Source: Trichoderma breve (taxonomy: Eukaryota > Ascomycota > Sordariomycetes > Hypocreales > Hypocreaceae). From it: a stretch of DNA of 64,000 nt. Positions 41,242 through 53,885 of the stretch are shown in pieces (position 1 is the stretch's first letter; every line of letters begins with the position of its first letter). Below the pieces are notes generated by a model. That model had not been told where the DNA came from. It made no database searches and saw only the letters and a list, made by a program, of their open reading frames with translations. The stretch covers positions 3,224,001-3,288,000 of the forward strand of contig NC_079237.1 of assembly GCF_028502605.1 (NCBI RefSeq). The letters are read 5' to 3'. The position numbers and the translations under genes are program-made.

Positions 41242-44200
41242 GGTGGGCGTCGTCGGTGGGCCCCAGCCCCGGGACCTGGAGGGCTCCAGCGTGTCGCGGT
41301 ATGGGGGTGTAGCAGGTGTCGATTAATTGAATGAGTGAGCTGGGGGGTAGAGGGACGAGGGCACACAGTGTAGCGAGCACCAGACTGAGGTTGGTTGTGA
41401 GCAGTCAGTATCGTACTGTACAGTGCTCAATGGCCGTGCCGCCCCGTTCAATGCCCACACGACTCGATGCCCTGGCAGTTCCGCAATTGTTTCCCCCTGT
41501 CTTGCTGCAGTCCAAAGGGGTTTCGCCCGCTGTGGCGCCGGCCAGGGGCAACAGAACAAGAGACGCTGCCGTGTTTGCTGCTTGGCAAAAGGCCGCACAA
41601 AGTCCCGGACAACTCGAGCGTCAGGGTTCGGCGCGTGCCCCCCGATTCGAGGCCGTGTTTCGAGTCGTCTGTCTCAACTCGAATTCAGTTTTTTATTGCC
41701 CGGACTGCCACTCCCATGCATGCAGGCTCCGCAAACGGCCTTGCCGGGCTGCGACACCGGCCAATCAGCGCCGGCGCGTTGCTTGTCAAGAGGGCTCACC
41801 AACGCAGGCGATTCCCTCTAGGGACCCTGAGCCGGTCTTCTAGAACGATTCTGAGACCGCGGGACAAGGGGCTGACGGTTCCGGCGCACAAGCGGAAATG
41901 CTGCTCTGCAGGTTTTGCGCCGGTAAGCGCCCGGTAAACAAAACGGGCCAAGTCGACAGGAAGCGAACAGGAGCGTTTATTTTGTCGTGTTAGTGTGCTG
42001 TCTTTGTAATGCCCCCCAATCCGTCGGACTGCAGATTGGTCCCTGTCTTTGAAACAAGCCGGTGCGGACACTGTCGCGCTCTCTGTTGTGTTGTGTTGCG
42101 TGTGGGATTCGCGGTGCGCGAGTTATTATTACCTGGAGCTCTTTTTGTCTGTGCAGAACGACGCGATCCCAAGGTGGATGCGGACGCAGACGTGCGCAAA
42201 AAGCCTGGATTTGGCAGCTGCCCGTTAGTACAATATTGTAACACTCTCGTGCAAGTCCCTGGTGTTCGTCTCTGTTGTGGCTGTGAAGGTGTCGTCGTTG
42301 CTCCCTTGTATTTTACTTGGTCTTCCGATTTGCCGCTCTTTGTCCGGGTTCAATGCTCCCTGCCGTTCGCTTCTGTTCGAAATTCCCCGGATTCAGTGGC
42401 GTGGTGCTAGTAGCAGTACGAGGATGCCCTCGTGCTATGGCTCCAAGCAGTGCAAGCGCTCGTATGTACTCGTACAGTAGAAACACGTCCTAGAGAAGCA
42501 AGCAATGAAGCGAGGTGACGTATCATCCGACAACGGCTGGCGGTTGAAGAATGGTGCCAAAACCAGATGGCACAGGGTACTGTAGAGTGCCTGTTTCAAC
42601 GTTTCAACTGCTGCAAGTCGTCGGCGCCGCGTCAGATTGCCGTTGTTTTCAGCAACGTTTGATCACACTTCCGTCACAGACAACCAACAGCCAGCATGGA
42701 CCCCTAGCAGCGCAGCGCGTCGGATTGGCAGCCAAACCGCCTTGACACGGTGAAAGCGAAGCGAAGAAAACAAGACGAGGTGCCAACTGCGCACCGTGGT
42801 GTGTGTCTTTGATGCAACGATGCAGCGGCCTCGACGTGACAAGGCCTGTAATGATCGTATTGTTGTCTCTTTTGTTCGGCCCGTGCGATTTCGAGTCGAC
42901 TTGGGGATGCCGTTTGCTTTAAGCAGCGATTCTGCTACAGTACAAGCAAGGCTGCAGCGCGGGAATTTCTTGGCTCTGACCGACGTCTGTGTGGAGACTC
43001 GATTCGTATCTGTGCCATTAGCGAGCCTGCTGCATCTGATCGACGGCGGTCTTCATGCACTTGAGTCAGCGCGGCAGGTGATTTCCATTGAAGGTGAAGA
43101 CTGCATGTATGCAAAAAGTGACGGGATACAAATAGGGAAGAAGAAGATGAGATGGGATAGAGGTAGGGGAGAGAGGTTGGTTGGCTGGTGGAGGTAGAAG
43201 AAGAGGCGGGCTCTGGCTCCAGCCCAGCACGCAACGACGGCGAGGTCAATCAGACGTCACACCGGTCTTTGGTGGCTTGGAGCTCCCTCTCACTCTCACT
43301 ATCAAACTGGAAGCACAAGCACAAGCACAGCATGAGCAAATCAAAAAGTTCCCCCCGTTACCGCATTGAAATCAATGCAATCTAGCCAAGGCCGGCCCTT
43401 CTTATCTCGGCATTTCTTGGGTCTTGCTTCAGCCCATCAGCCAGCCCCGTCCTGTTTCCCGCCACCTTATGCATCTTCCTGGAGCTATATCGATTGCCCA
43501 ATTTCGCAATCTCACCAAGGTGTGTCTGGACCCTGCTTCTGCCTCTTGCTTCAGCTTGCTTCAGCGTTCCATTCCGTTCTCTTTTTTCTTTCTTTGCTCC
43601 GTCGTCTGCTAGCTTTTGCTACTACCTACAGCTAGCTACAACTGCTACAGTAGTCCTGCTGCTAGCCCTTCGATTAGCTGCCAATTGCGTGACATTGTCT
43701 GCTGCGACCGCAGCAACCCGCCCGGGATGTGTGGAGCAGCCCTGCGTTTTCCCCGCGTTCATCGAGTCTGTGCTTGTGCTCTCGCTGTCTTTGTTCTTTT
43801 GTCTCGCCCGATGGCTCGCAGCATTTTGCGGTAAACGGATTCTCTAATTTGGGGGCCCGTGCAGCAGGCCGCTTCGCTCCTTTGGTTGGCTGCAGCTCTA
43901 GTTCAGTTCATCAGAAACTCTTGGCTCTTCCTGGCAGGATCCGCCGTCATCCAAGCGGCTGATTTCAAGCCTCGAGCTGGGCCAATAGCTGGCCAGCAAG
44001 GACGGGAACCGATGGAGCTCCAAGCACACGAGCATGCCGTCAGCTGTCGATATAATTTCCTTGCAGGTTGATTTCAGATTAGATGATCTTGGACGTGTTG
44101 AACGTAACTACTACTGTATTACTGCTATATCAACAACCCCTCCTCGCTGCTCTCTGCGGGATGAAGAAGTGACGGGGAGAATAGGCAAACCAAGACGCGT

Positions 44201-46508
44201 ACTGCCAAATCCCTGAACTCACACCATTACCGTGCATCAGCAGCTCACCGAGCAAGTGGCCTCGTGACATCTTGGAGCATCTCTCACCGTCGTCGATAAG
44301 ACCCTCCATGCCCCATCTAACCAACCACAGCCAGCCGCCTGCTATCAGCTGCTTTGACATGTCCATGTCCATATCCATGTCTTTCGGTTGCGATTCTCTC
44401 TATCCGACCCGATCAACTCCATCTATCGTGTTCGGACATGTTCCAGGAAAAGGCAGGCCGTTGCGGATGTGTTGCCGATGATCACATGTGCATGCCGGCA
44501 AGAGACATTACGGGACTATGCTCCGGCTTGTCTCTCCGATCGAGAGCCAACTCGCTACGCCGCCACCGACTATTTGCGTGCTTGAAATTCCCGATAACAG
44601 TGCCTTCACATTGCTTTACATAAAAGTTTCCTTTTGCCAAAAGGACGTGCCCAAGACGCGAGTAGCGAAAAGGAATAAAGTGCTAATCTCGACAAACAAG
44701 TCTCGGCACGGACGCCGAATGGGGAATAAGGCCCGCGACAGGTATCCTCATGCCGTCGAAGCTTTCTTGACTGCAGAATCCCATGTGAAATAGGATTTAT
44801 GCGGTCAAGATTTTGACTAGCATCTGGTTAAAGTTCCGTGAGTCCTAGTAGTCTTGCGCTGGCTGCAACTTTCGTGCAAGAGAAAACAAATTGCGCACTT
44901 GGGCGATAAGCTGGCGACGACAAAGGACGTGTGTATCTGGTGCTTGTAACTCCATCAAGCTCTTCCAATACAAGACGGCTTAAATTGAGTTCTGAAAAGG
45001 CATGACGTAGATTGCGATTTTAATATTAATCAACATCTTGAACTGTAATCATAGACTGACTAATCTAGTTGTAAGGTGTAAAGCTCTGTACTCCTACTTA
45101 TATGTTGAGTATTGGATGTCAGATATTGCGTCTATGGGTACGGCCGTAGCGTGTCCCCGGCTATCGCTCCAGAAGTAGCTCCGGTTTGGTCATGCCGATG
45201 TGAGATTGTCCGGTAGATAATAAAGTTGCACCCACATCTGGCAAACTATGAGTGCGAACGTCTATTTCAAGATGCTTTGTTCACACTTTTAGATCTGGCC
45301 AATGCCTAGACTTGCACACAGGCATCAACACATGATGTAGGTGGTGGTTTGTATTCCATAGCTCAAGGTCGACAAACCTTCTCTCTGTAGAGGAAAAGAA
45401 CTACGTGGCCTCTTGAACCAAATCACTCTACACTTTACTTTAATTCACAAACGTGGCTTGCAATGACTATAAAGTTGATTCAAAGCCCACCAGATCTTCA
45501 ACCTGGCATGTAGTTGTTATCGCACTTAAAAACGCCATAGATAAGGTCACGTGACTTTTGCTCTCACTGATTCGGTTCATGCGGAGCAACAGCCGCACGT
45601 GATTCGCCTTTCCAGCTTCTCGACGCAGTTTGTCATCGCCAAAAGCACATCGTCAACTCCAAAGCGGCCCGGAATTTCCAACTCTCAATATCGACAGCCA
45701 CTATTCTTCCGCACAGGTATTAGTTGCATCTTATCTAGTGGTAACATCTCAGTATTGCGCTCGCTCGTTTATTTTTTTCATATTTGTGAGTCGCCCTGGC
45801 GGACGTGGCCCCTCCATTTTGCAGTGGGACCCTCACCAATTCCCGCTTTCGTTCGCGTGTCCTGACTTTCAAAGACATTGGCTGACATCTCCCTGTGCAG
45901 TCGCCTTTCAGCTCGCGGCAAACCGTTTGCACTTGTTATATCCAGAACCTCAGGATTTTTTTTTCTCGCCCGCCCCCTCTTGTCTCGCCGTTTTCTCAAC
46001 TCTCCTTGTTCCGATCAGAGCTTTACGCCACCCCCCGAACCCCGCGGTTTGCTACTCCTCACCTCGGCCAGCTTACGACGTAGCCTCGCCCCCGGGATTC
46101 AGACGAGCTCAGCTATCCATGGACAATTGAGGTCGGATCCGGCTTCACATCCGCTCGACTGCACCGGCCCATCACAGTTGCATATGCCAGGGCTCCCGTC
46201 TCGCCGAACCCATGCGCAAACGCGATAATCCGTCCTGCGTCCCTCGTTTCGAACAGCGCGTCTAGCGGAAAGATTTCTTCCACCCTCTCCCCGACCCGGG
46301 CTCTGCTCCAATCACTCTTCAACGCGTACTAGACAACAAATGACATCTGCTCCCGACTGGCTTGCCACGACAGACTCGCCAACCCCCTTCCTCGACCGAT
46401 ATCCCTATAGTCCGGCCTAGGCCTCTCTCAGAACCGCCCATCGGCGCGGTCCTGAAACGCCGCGGCTTCAGAGCCGACCTCTAAAACGTCAAACATAATC
46501 TCTGCGGC
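41242..46508. other. 5.3 kb spacer between divergent methyltransferase and CCR4 genes
   Basis: No supported coding region. Many short frames on both strands lack motifs. GC-rich DNA at 41.3-43.3 kb is followed by a more mixed stretch, and 45.6-46.5 kb is pyrimidine-rich with several short upstream frames, as expected for a long 5' leader of CCR4. Simple (CA/CT) runs are minor. Confidence 0.5.
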
Positions 46509-48657
46509 ATGTACTCACAAAGCCACCAGCAGGGACACAATGCCCGGCTGAATGGGGCGGGGCGGGGAATGCCCAATATGCTGTATAATTTCCAGCAGCA
46601 TGCGCAGCATCAGCACCCCTCCCAGCCCCAGCATCACCAAGGGCTACAGCACGACCATATCCTTCCCAGCGCCAATGGGCTGGGCCATCACTCATCCTTC
46701 GCTTCCGGTATCCTCTCAAGCTCTGCCACATTCAACTCTGCCGGCCTCTCAAACGGGCACGCGACCAATGCTAGGGCAGGGCAGGCTCCGCAGAATGAAA
46801 TGTGGCAAGAACAGTTGCGACTTCACAAGGAGGCAGAGAGGGCGCATGCTGCCATGACTGAACAGCAGCAGCCGCACTATTATGCCAGACTTAAAGCGTC
46901 AGAAAACAGGGGCATTGGCGGCCCTCCTCCCTCCAACGGTAAGACCCAGGCGGACAGCGAGAACGATCCGGCAGATATGAGAAGGCCGTTGAATGTGGAG
47001 AAGGGCACGAATCGCCAAGATTGGCACAATATGGACATGAGCGGTCAGGGACTGCGAAATCTCGCCTCGGAGCTCTTCCGGTACCATTTCCTAAACGAAC
47101 TCTACATCGCCTCCAACAAGCTCACTCGTCTCCCCAACGCAATTGGAGAGCTTCGCCAACTCCGACACCTCGATGCTTCTTTCAACCAAATCAGCGAACT
47201 CCCCCCGGAATTGGGCATGTGCACTTACCTCAAGCAGCTGCTTCTTTTCAATAACAACCTTCAAGAGTTGCCCTTTGAGCTTGGCTCTCTTCATCAGCTA
47301 GAAATGCTCGGCATTGAAGGCAATCCATTAGAACCCAGCATAAAGCAGGAAATAATTGAAAAGGGCACAAAGAGCCTAATCAATGCTTTGATGGAAGGAG
47401 CTCCAAGTATGTCGCTGCCCAATCGTCACAAGCTTCCCTTTTGTTCATACTCATTGCTAACTTCTCCTCTTCCCAGTTCCTCTCCCCCCTAGCCCGCGAA
47501 AAGAAATCATCATTCAGGAGGACGTGCCCGAATCTCTAGAACGAATCAGGGTCTTTTCATGGAATATTCTCTGCGACAAATATGCGACAACGCAAACGTA
47601 TGGTTACACGCCCACCGGGGCTTTGAGCTGGGAGTATCGCAAGAACTGCATCCTGGAAGAGCTGCGGATACGAGATGCCGACTTCCTGGCTCTGCAAGAA
47701 GTCTCCACCGATGCCTTCAAAGAGGACCTCAGCCCTGAATTGGCGCAGATGGACTACAAGGGTGTACATTGGCCCAAGTCTAGAGCCAAGACAATGTCTG
47801 AAAAGGATGCCCAAACTGTTGATGGTTGCGCCGTGTTCTACAAGCAGAGCAAATTTATCCTGCTCGACAAGCAGTTGATTGAATTTGCTACAATTGCCAT
47901 CAACCGACCTGACATGAAGAACCAGCATGACGTCTTTAACCGCGTGATGCCAAAGGACAACATTGCTGTTATTTGCTTCTTTGAGTCCCGACTGACTGGT
48001 GCTCGCATCATCCTGGTCAACGCACATCTAACGTGGGACTCGGCACTAGCAGACGTCAAGCTGATCCAGACGGGTATTCTTATGGAGCATGTGACCAAGT
48101 TGGCAGAGAAGTACGCAAGGTGGCCTGCTGTCAAAGACAAGAAGATGATTACATTACCGAGAGGCGAGGACAGTGACGAGCCACCACCACCGCCGCAAGC
48201 TGAACCAGGCCCCAGCCAAGAGTACCGATCCAACACTGACATTCCACTCATCGTCTGTGGTGACTTCAACTCAACGAAAGATTCCTCGGTGTGGGAGCTC
48301 ATGTGTATGGGTCGCGTGCCGCCAGACCATACGGAGCTGACCAGCTTCCACTATGGAAGCTTCACTCGCGACGGTATTGAACATCCTTTCAGCTTACGAG
48401 ACTCCTATGCACCCATTCAGAACACACCGGACGAGCTTCCCTTTACCAACTACACGCCCGGGTTCGCCGACGTCATCGACTACATTTGGTATTCAGCCAA
48501 CACCTTGGAAGTTGTCGAGCTGCTGGGCCCTCCCGACCCGACATATATGAAGCGTATCCCAGCTTTCCCCAACTGGCACTTCCCGGCCGATCATATCCAG
48601 ATCATGTCTGAATTTGTCATCAAGAACCGCAAAGACAAGAAACAAGTGTCAGAATAA
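46509..48657 (+). CDS. ccr4: CCR4 poly(A) deadenylase, CCR4-NOT complex catalytic subunit
   Basis: Two exons (46509-47406 and 47477-48657) with a 70-base phase-1 intron give 692 residues. The N-terminus is Gln/His-rich; leucine-rich repeats follow (about 175-280, with LYIASNKLTRLP, LDASFNQISELP and LLLFNNNLQELP), and then an exonuclease-endonuclease-phosphatase domain. Its catalytic landmarks are SWNILCDKYA, LQEV, VCGDFNS and a C-terminal PADHIQ box, a variant of the usual SDH. The LRRs dock onto CAF1/POP2, and the nuclease shortens mRNA poly(A) tails in the cytoplasm. Gene length and order of domains match yeast Ccr4. Confidence 0.94.
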
Positions 48658-49272
48658 TTTCCTCATTTTCCCTCTCCTCTTTTTTTCGTCCTCTTTTTGG
48701 TTGGCATGGTGGGTGGTGTCGCGTGGATAGAAGGATACAAAGGGTAGGACGAAACCGCTAGTGATTGAACGAATGGAAACCTCTTATGCCTAAAATCTGG
48801 ATGTAGTTTTGGGTTTTGTAAATGGAGTCTACGGAATCATTTTCTTCACCTCTATCTATCTCTCTCTCTTCCCCTCTTTTTTTCTTTTTTAATTTTGTTG
48901 TTTTTCGTGCGGAGTGACAGCGTGGCCCTCGGCCTAGCGGAGGAGGGGATACGGCAAGAAGTGTAGGCGACTGTAACAATGTATGTGTAACAGGGGATTT
49001 TGGTGGAAGCGGGGGGAACAGCGGCTCTGTATAGGAATGGTAGGAGTTGATGCGCTTTTTGCACTATTTTATTATTGGCTTGGCCAGTGTACTATGTGAA
49101 TTCGTTTTGCTTTAGGCTAGGTACTTCTTGTTGAGTGAAAAATGAAGTTTTGAGTCGTTAGTTTAGGGAAATGTTATCCAACATACCAAATTCATTATCC
49201 AACACCCTAGCGACTGCGTGGAATTCAAGTATTAGAAAGGGATGCAAAAAGAATATAAATAGAAGCCACCTT
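48658..49272. other. CCR4 3' flank, no gene seen
   Basis: About 600 bases of T-rich sequence with a C/T-rich run on the plus strand (48840-48900). Nothing coding is visible. Confidence 0.45.
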
Positions 49273-49472
49273 TATACTACCATCACTACATTCTGCTGCT
49301 ATCACTACTTTCTACTACTATTACTACTTTCTGCTACTATCACTACTTTCTACTACTATTACTACCTAGTACTTTCTGCTACTGTTACTACTTTCTGCTA
49401 CTATTACTACTTTCTACTACTATCACTGCTTTCTACTACTATCACTACTTTCTGCTACTATTACTACTTTCT
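49273..49472. repeat. 19-base minisatellite rich in CTACTA
   Basis: About ten copies of a 19-base unit close to TTTCTACTACTATTACTAC, differing at a few sites (TACTA/TGCTA, ATTAC/ATCAC). The period is not a multiple of three. Confidence 0.85.
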
Positions 49473-50128
49473 TTAAGTATTTACTATTATAAATATATTC
49501 TTCTAGTATCTAAGATTATTCTTTAGTCCGTATAGCTTTTATGTAAGACATGGGATGCTGGATAATAAAGTTGGGTGGCTGAATAACCGCTCCCTTAGTT
49601 TAGGGTAAGACATGTGAAGTGGTGCGGGTGTTGACGTCTGATATGTGAGAATCCGATGATGAGAGGCGTCAACTGTCGGTGAAGACTGAAATTCATGTAA
49701 ATTGCCGTGAAAATTACTGAGTTGTCCATGACACGTTGTTTCTTTGGCGTTTCACATCACCTTATGAAGGCGGAGAGTTGCGTGAATGATGAGGAATCTG
49801 ACATTGATATCCGTTTAGTCGGTGAGAGTGAGCTTCATTCACTGTTTGTGATGAGCACTTGTTGGGAAGCAGATTGCTGTCTTGAAAATTATAAAGATGG
49901 CTTCTTTCCTCTGGATTTGCTACTCTTCAGTCACTCCTTTTCTTTCCTTTGTTCTACTTATAGATGAAATTATTGATGGTGCTTCGGATAGAGCGATGCG
50001 GACTTTTATCGACCGACCCGCGATTACAACTGAGACATGTAAGTGCTCTGACACCAATTGACTTGGTCGCGAACTCATTCAAGTAGCACGATGGAATTCG
50101 GCATTACAGAACTGATGCGTTCAAATTG
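49473..50128. other. No convincing gene
   Basis: A frame of 86 residues at 49707-49967 has no motif. The DNA is AT-rich and resembles a decayed zone. Confidence 0.4.
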
Positions 50129-50275
50129 CAAACTCAACTCGAATTTGCGTTGCCCCGATCAAAGAATTGACGGTCAAGTTCAGAGACCGGCCAAACATTT
50201 TCCAAGTACACAAAGACTCGAGGGGCCTTTATCCCCAGGTACTTCGAACTTACAACGAAAGTTATCAATTAGTAT
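50129..50275 (+). pseudogene. Possible relic of a BTB/POZ-like reading frame
   Basis: A frame reads KELTVKFRDRPNIFQVHK, resembling the start of a fungal BTB/POZ domain (LTVKF..D...F.VHK). It then stops making sense within about 40 codons and no start or rest of the domain follows. Low confidence; it may be chance. Confidence 0.25.
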
Positions 50276-50494
50276 GTATGAATATCATCATCTTCCTCTC
50301 TCATTCTTGTGACTCTAGACATTCTCCCTCCCCATTGCTTGACTATCAATGATGATGGTTGGAGGAGTGATATTGACCTCCTCTTCGCATAGTATGCCAA
50401 GTCAGGCCCGCCGGCTCCCCTAGACAGTTCTCCGGTCACCAACGGCCGATGTTATGCTTTGGAAGAATGAGTCCAAGCATCCCACCCTACGAAG

Positions 50495-50653
50495 ACAACA
50501 GGACAACAGGACAACATGACAACAGGACAACAGGACAACAGGACAACAGGACAACAGGACAACAGGACAACAGGACAACAGGACAACAGGACAACAGGAC
50601 AACAGGACAACAGGACAACAGGACAACAGGACAACAGGACAACAGGACAACAG
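50495..50653. repeat. 8-base tandem array (ACAACAGG)
   Basis: About 20 nearly perfect copies of ACAACAGG; one unit, at 50511-50518, has ACAACATG. Because eight is not a multiple of three, each frame shows an eight-residue repeat that has nothing to do with a gene. Confidence 0.92.
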
Positions 50654-51347
50654 AAGAAGGAGAGAGACTACCTGGCGCAGTTTCCCATCCATCCTTTTCC
50701 CACTGAGTGTGTCATTCAGAACTGGCATTTTACACCACCGATCATACTGTTCACGGCAAGCAACCCGTAATAACACCTGGATGAACCATCATCCAGAAAC
50801 GAGCTAGAATGTAAGCATTTGACTTGGAAGACTTATGTTACAAGAGCGTGCGAGGCTGATTGTCTACAATAGTGGCAAACGCATTTCCATAAAATCTCCT
50901 CACTATCAAAAGACACAACATTGAACTTTCAAATACACTGGATCGCAAAGGAGCGACACCTCATCTTACAGATGGGAACAGATGGGAGGTTGAACAAGAA
51001 CTTCCACGCTCTGGGCTTGTTGAGCATACTCCAGACCATCGTTCATAGTCATGGCGATAAGAACGCCATCCCAAGCAGGTATCAGCCGTCATTACAACCA
51101 CTGATGTGAGATCGACTTGGGCGACCATCCGCTGTACGATGACCCAAGGCCTTGGGAGGATAGAAGCTTCAATGAGTTGTTGGTCGGCTCGGAAACCGAA
51201 ACACACCACTTTTAAACGGACAGAGAGACGCGGAAACCGAAAGACCCGTTTCGGATTCAACGAAGGTAAGCGCACATACGCTCTGAACAGAGGAATAGAT
51301 GGGACTGATAGAAAAATGAAGCACACTGTACACGGCCTATTCAATGC

Positions 51348-51881
51348 GTGGAAGCTGTCTACCTCAAATCAACCTTCGCGACAAAGCTGGTTGACGCAGT
51401 ATTGGAAGGAGGAGTGGCTACCGTGGCGACCACGCTTAGCCCAGCCGCTTTCGAAAGACAGAAGAAAGAGGACGAAAGACAGAAGAAAGAGGAACTCGAA
51501 GCCCAAAAAGACGAAGGTCAATCCACAGACAATGCCGCTGCAGACGATACCCAGTACAACGATGATTGGGGCACAGAACAAAATGCTGGCAACCCTTGGG
51601 GTGGCACCACCAGCGATGATTCTGCTGGTAACCCTTGGAGTGGCACCAGCGAAGCGGTAAATGAGGAGGCAGGTCCAGCCCCAGCCTTTGATGATGATGC
51701 AGTCCCAGCCTCAGCCTTTGAAGATGATGAAGGCCCAGCCTTTACACCCAACGATCAGGGAGCCGCTGGCCAAACCTGGAAACAGTTGCGAGAACAGATG
51801 CACGCCGCAGCCAACGCTCCCGAAAACATGTACTCGACTGCTCGGACCCCTCGTCGACTACTTCCGTCACTGCGAATCTGA
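51348..51881 (+). CDS. Hypothetical frame, possibly a broken gene
   Basis: A 177-codon frame without an ATG start near its beginning (it opens at GTG). It has a charged Lys/Glu/Gln stretch (about 33-55) followed by a Gly/Asn/Trp/acidic part with two copies of a 'GNPWGGT/GNPWSGT' motif and alternating AFDDD and AFEDD stretches. The internal similarity argues for a real coding past; the frame continues into another phase at 51840. Function unknown. Confidence 0.3.
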   Translation: MEAVYLKSTFATKLVDAVLEGGVATVATTLSPAAFERQKKEDERQKKEELEAQKDEGQSTDNAAADDTQYNDDWGTEQNAGNPWGGTTSDDSAGNPWSGTSEAVNEEAGPAPAFDDDAVPASAFEDDEGPAFTPNDQGAAGQTWKQLREQMHAAANAPENMYSTARTPRRLLPSLRI

Positions 51882-52273
51882 AGAGCACACCAACGACGAG
51901 CGGCGACGAGAATCAGATGAATGAGCCCAAGGCGACGACGCCACGATAGAAGACGATTTCCACGGAACAATAGTGACAACAGGGACGTGACACGGACGGA
52001 TTCTCACAATTGGTGCCGCGCACTAACAACTTACCTTTTCGACCCGAGCATGTCGACCATGTTTCGGATAAACCCAACCTCAGTCAGACTACCAACATCC
52101 TTCCCGTAAGTTTGATCATATCCAATTACTCAGGCACGAAGTCTTTCTCTAATCTAATTGAGCAGTGGATTATTGTTGGTGCTTAACCTGTACACTGCCA
52201 AAGCCAACGACGCATGTCATCCAACGCCTTCACAGTAGTCTGACGTATTGAGCAGACACAGAGATGAACTACG

Positions 52274-52849
52274 GTGGCACGAGTCACCACTCCGCGGAAC
52301 TACGAAGAGGAATTTGGTCAATCCAGAGCCGAAGAGGATCGTCGAAATACGACAATTGAGAATCATTTTCTGGCAACTTACGCCTTGAGTGAAATCTCAC
52401 TGGATCTGCATAATGCGTACGACAGAACACGGAAGGCTGCTCGCCAGAACATAAGCCGTTCTTTACACCATGCAGCACTCGAATACCTGATGCTCAATAA
52501 CGATGCGCCACGCTACGAGGATCTTGTCGAGCAATTAGGCAGAATCGAACGTGGCGAGAAGCTAGACTGCGGCTCCCAATCGCTGGTCAGAACGGGGATC
52601 AAGCTTTTGTACGGAGATTTCTTGGAAGACTTCCGATACTTCTTTTACACTGGAAAGAGATTTTGTAGTTGCATGAGCATATGCAGCGCTGAACATGTGA
52701 AGTCTGCAATGCATTCTGGCCATGAACATCCTAGCGAATCCGCAGGAGAGCACCCGCAATATTTTCCCTCGCTGAAGGGATTCCGACGAGATCGGAGCTA
52801 TGGCCGAGATTTCCTTCGGGAATTACCCCTTCGATTCGCGAAGGGATGA
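52274..52849 (+). CDS. Hypothetical frame, possibly one exon
   Basis: A 191-codon frame opening at GTG. Its first 120 codons are rich in charged and aromatic residues with helix-like patterns (HNAYDRTRKAARQNISR, then a DLVEQLGRIERG stretch), and the remainder is less ordered. No ATG exon joins to it clearly. Could be a decayed gene. Confidence 0.3.
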   Translation: MARVTTPRNYEEEFGQSRAEEDRRNTTIENHFLATYALSEISLDLHNAYDRTRKAARQNISRSLHHAALEYLMLNNDAPRYEDLVEQLGRIERGEKLDCGSQSLVRTGIKLLYGDFLEDFRYFFYTGKRFCSCMSICSAEHVKSAMHSGHEHPSESAGEHPQYFPSLKGFRRDRSYGRDFLRELPLRFAKG

Positions 52850-53241
52850 TGATCACACAAAACCTCGAGGTCGAATCAACCTTCACCTCCATCCCCAACT
52901 TTGCGGATTTGTACTCATTATTCCACCATGACAATATATTCCAATTTATTCGGATTTACACAGAAACACGCCCCTTTGCCAATTTCGGTTCTATCAAGAT
53001 CAGACAACAGATGTCATCACAATAGTTGACATATAATGAGTGAACAACAAGGCGCTTGCTCCGCCTATACTTGGTATGTGCTGCTTCGAATTCTGTTATC
53101 TTTCGACAAGAGGACAATGAACCTCTTTGTCGTACGGCTTGGATAATTCCTTATAAGGCCTTTCTGTCCGAGACCTCTTTTTGCTAACGCTCGCTTCTGG
53201 AGCTAGATTTCCTCAATCACTGTTTGCGAAATATTTCCACG

Positions 53242-53885
53242 ATGGTTCTCACATACAAGCGTCTGCCCGCCTATCAGGCGTATCTCAATCAACCGGCGAA
53301 CGTTCGCTTGGACCGCCTGATGTCGGAGTTGATACACAACGAGGTGGGAAATAGATCTAAAATAAAATGGTACTATTACGGACTCAATTTCATAGGAAGG
53401 TGAACCCATCATCATGCCCGGCGAGCGGTAGTGACGGCATCCCAACACTGGATGCTATATCACTAGCGACATACACCATTATGATGCTAGAACAAGAAGA
53501 GAGATTAAAATCTCGGCGGCAGACCAAATCATACTTCTGTAGCATATTCGACTCTACTTTCCTCGGGCTATGTCCGACTCCAACTTCCCTCCAGGAGATG
53601 CATACTACACCAATTCGACACAACTGGTGTTGCGTAGTATTTTACCTCCACAGCACCCAGCTTCATCACAGTCGACAAGGAGCTCCCAGTCACGCCCGAA
53701 TTCGCAGGCTACGAGAACTAAGAGAGGACGATCGCAAAGATCAGCAACAGCTTCTTCTACGGCGATGCTGGCCGCATTAGAGACCTAGACGGAGAACGGA
53801 TCAAGGCAGAGGAAGTCATTGATATCATCTCAACTACATACCCAACCCGGTGTTTCAGGAGCTGGATGACCTAACCGGCCCGTGA
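53242..53885 (+). pseudogene. Cluster of broken coding fragments
   Basis: Two parts are visible. At 53242 an ATG frame (MVLTYKRLPAYQAYLNQP..) meets a 52-base intron-like gap with GT at 53344 and AG at 53395, after which only 11 codons follow. From 53570 an ATG frame (MSDSNFPPGDAYY) loses phase near 53640. Protein-like sequence then continues in a second frame (FITVDKELPVTPEFAGYEN, stop, then FFYGDAGRIRDLDGERIKAEE), and again in a third (NYIPNPVFQELDDLTGP, ending at 53885). One in-frame stop and two phase changes indicate a decayed gene of unknown family. Confidence 0.4.

Noticed and set aside
41331..41843. 170-codon frame
   Set aside because: Overlapped by several equally long frames in GC-rich DNA and without protein character.
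50495..50653. Regular array that might look like a CRISPR
   Set aside because: An 8-base unit without spacers in a eukaryotic genome; simple tandem repeat.
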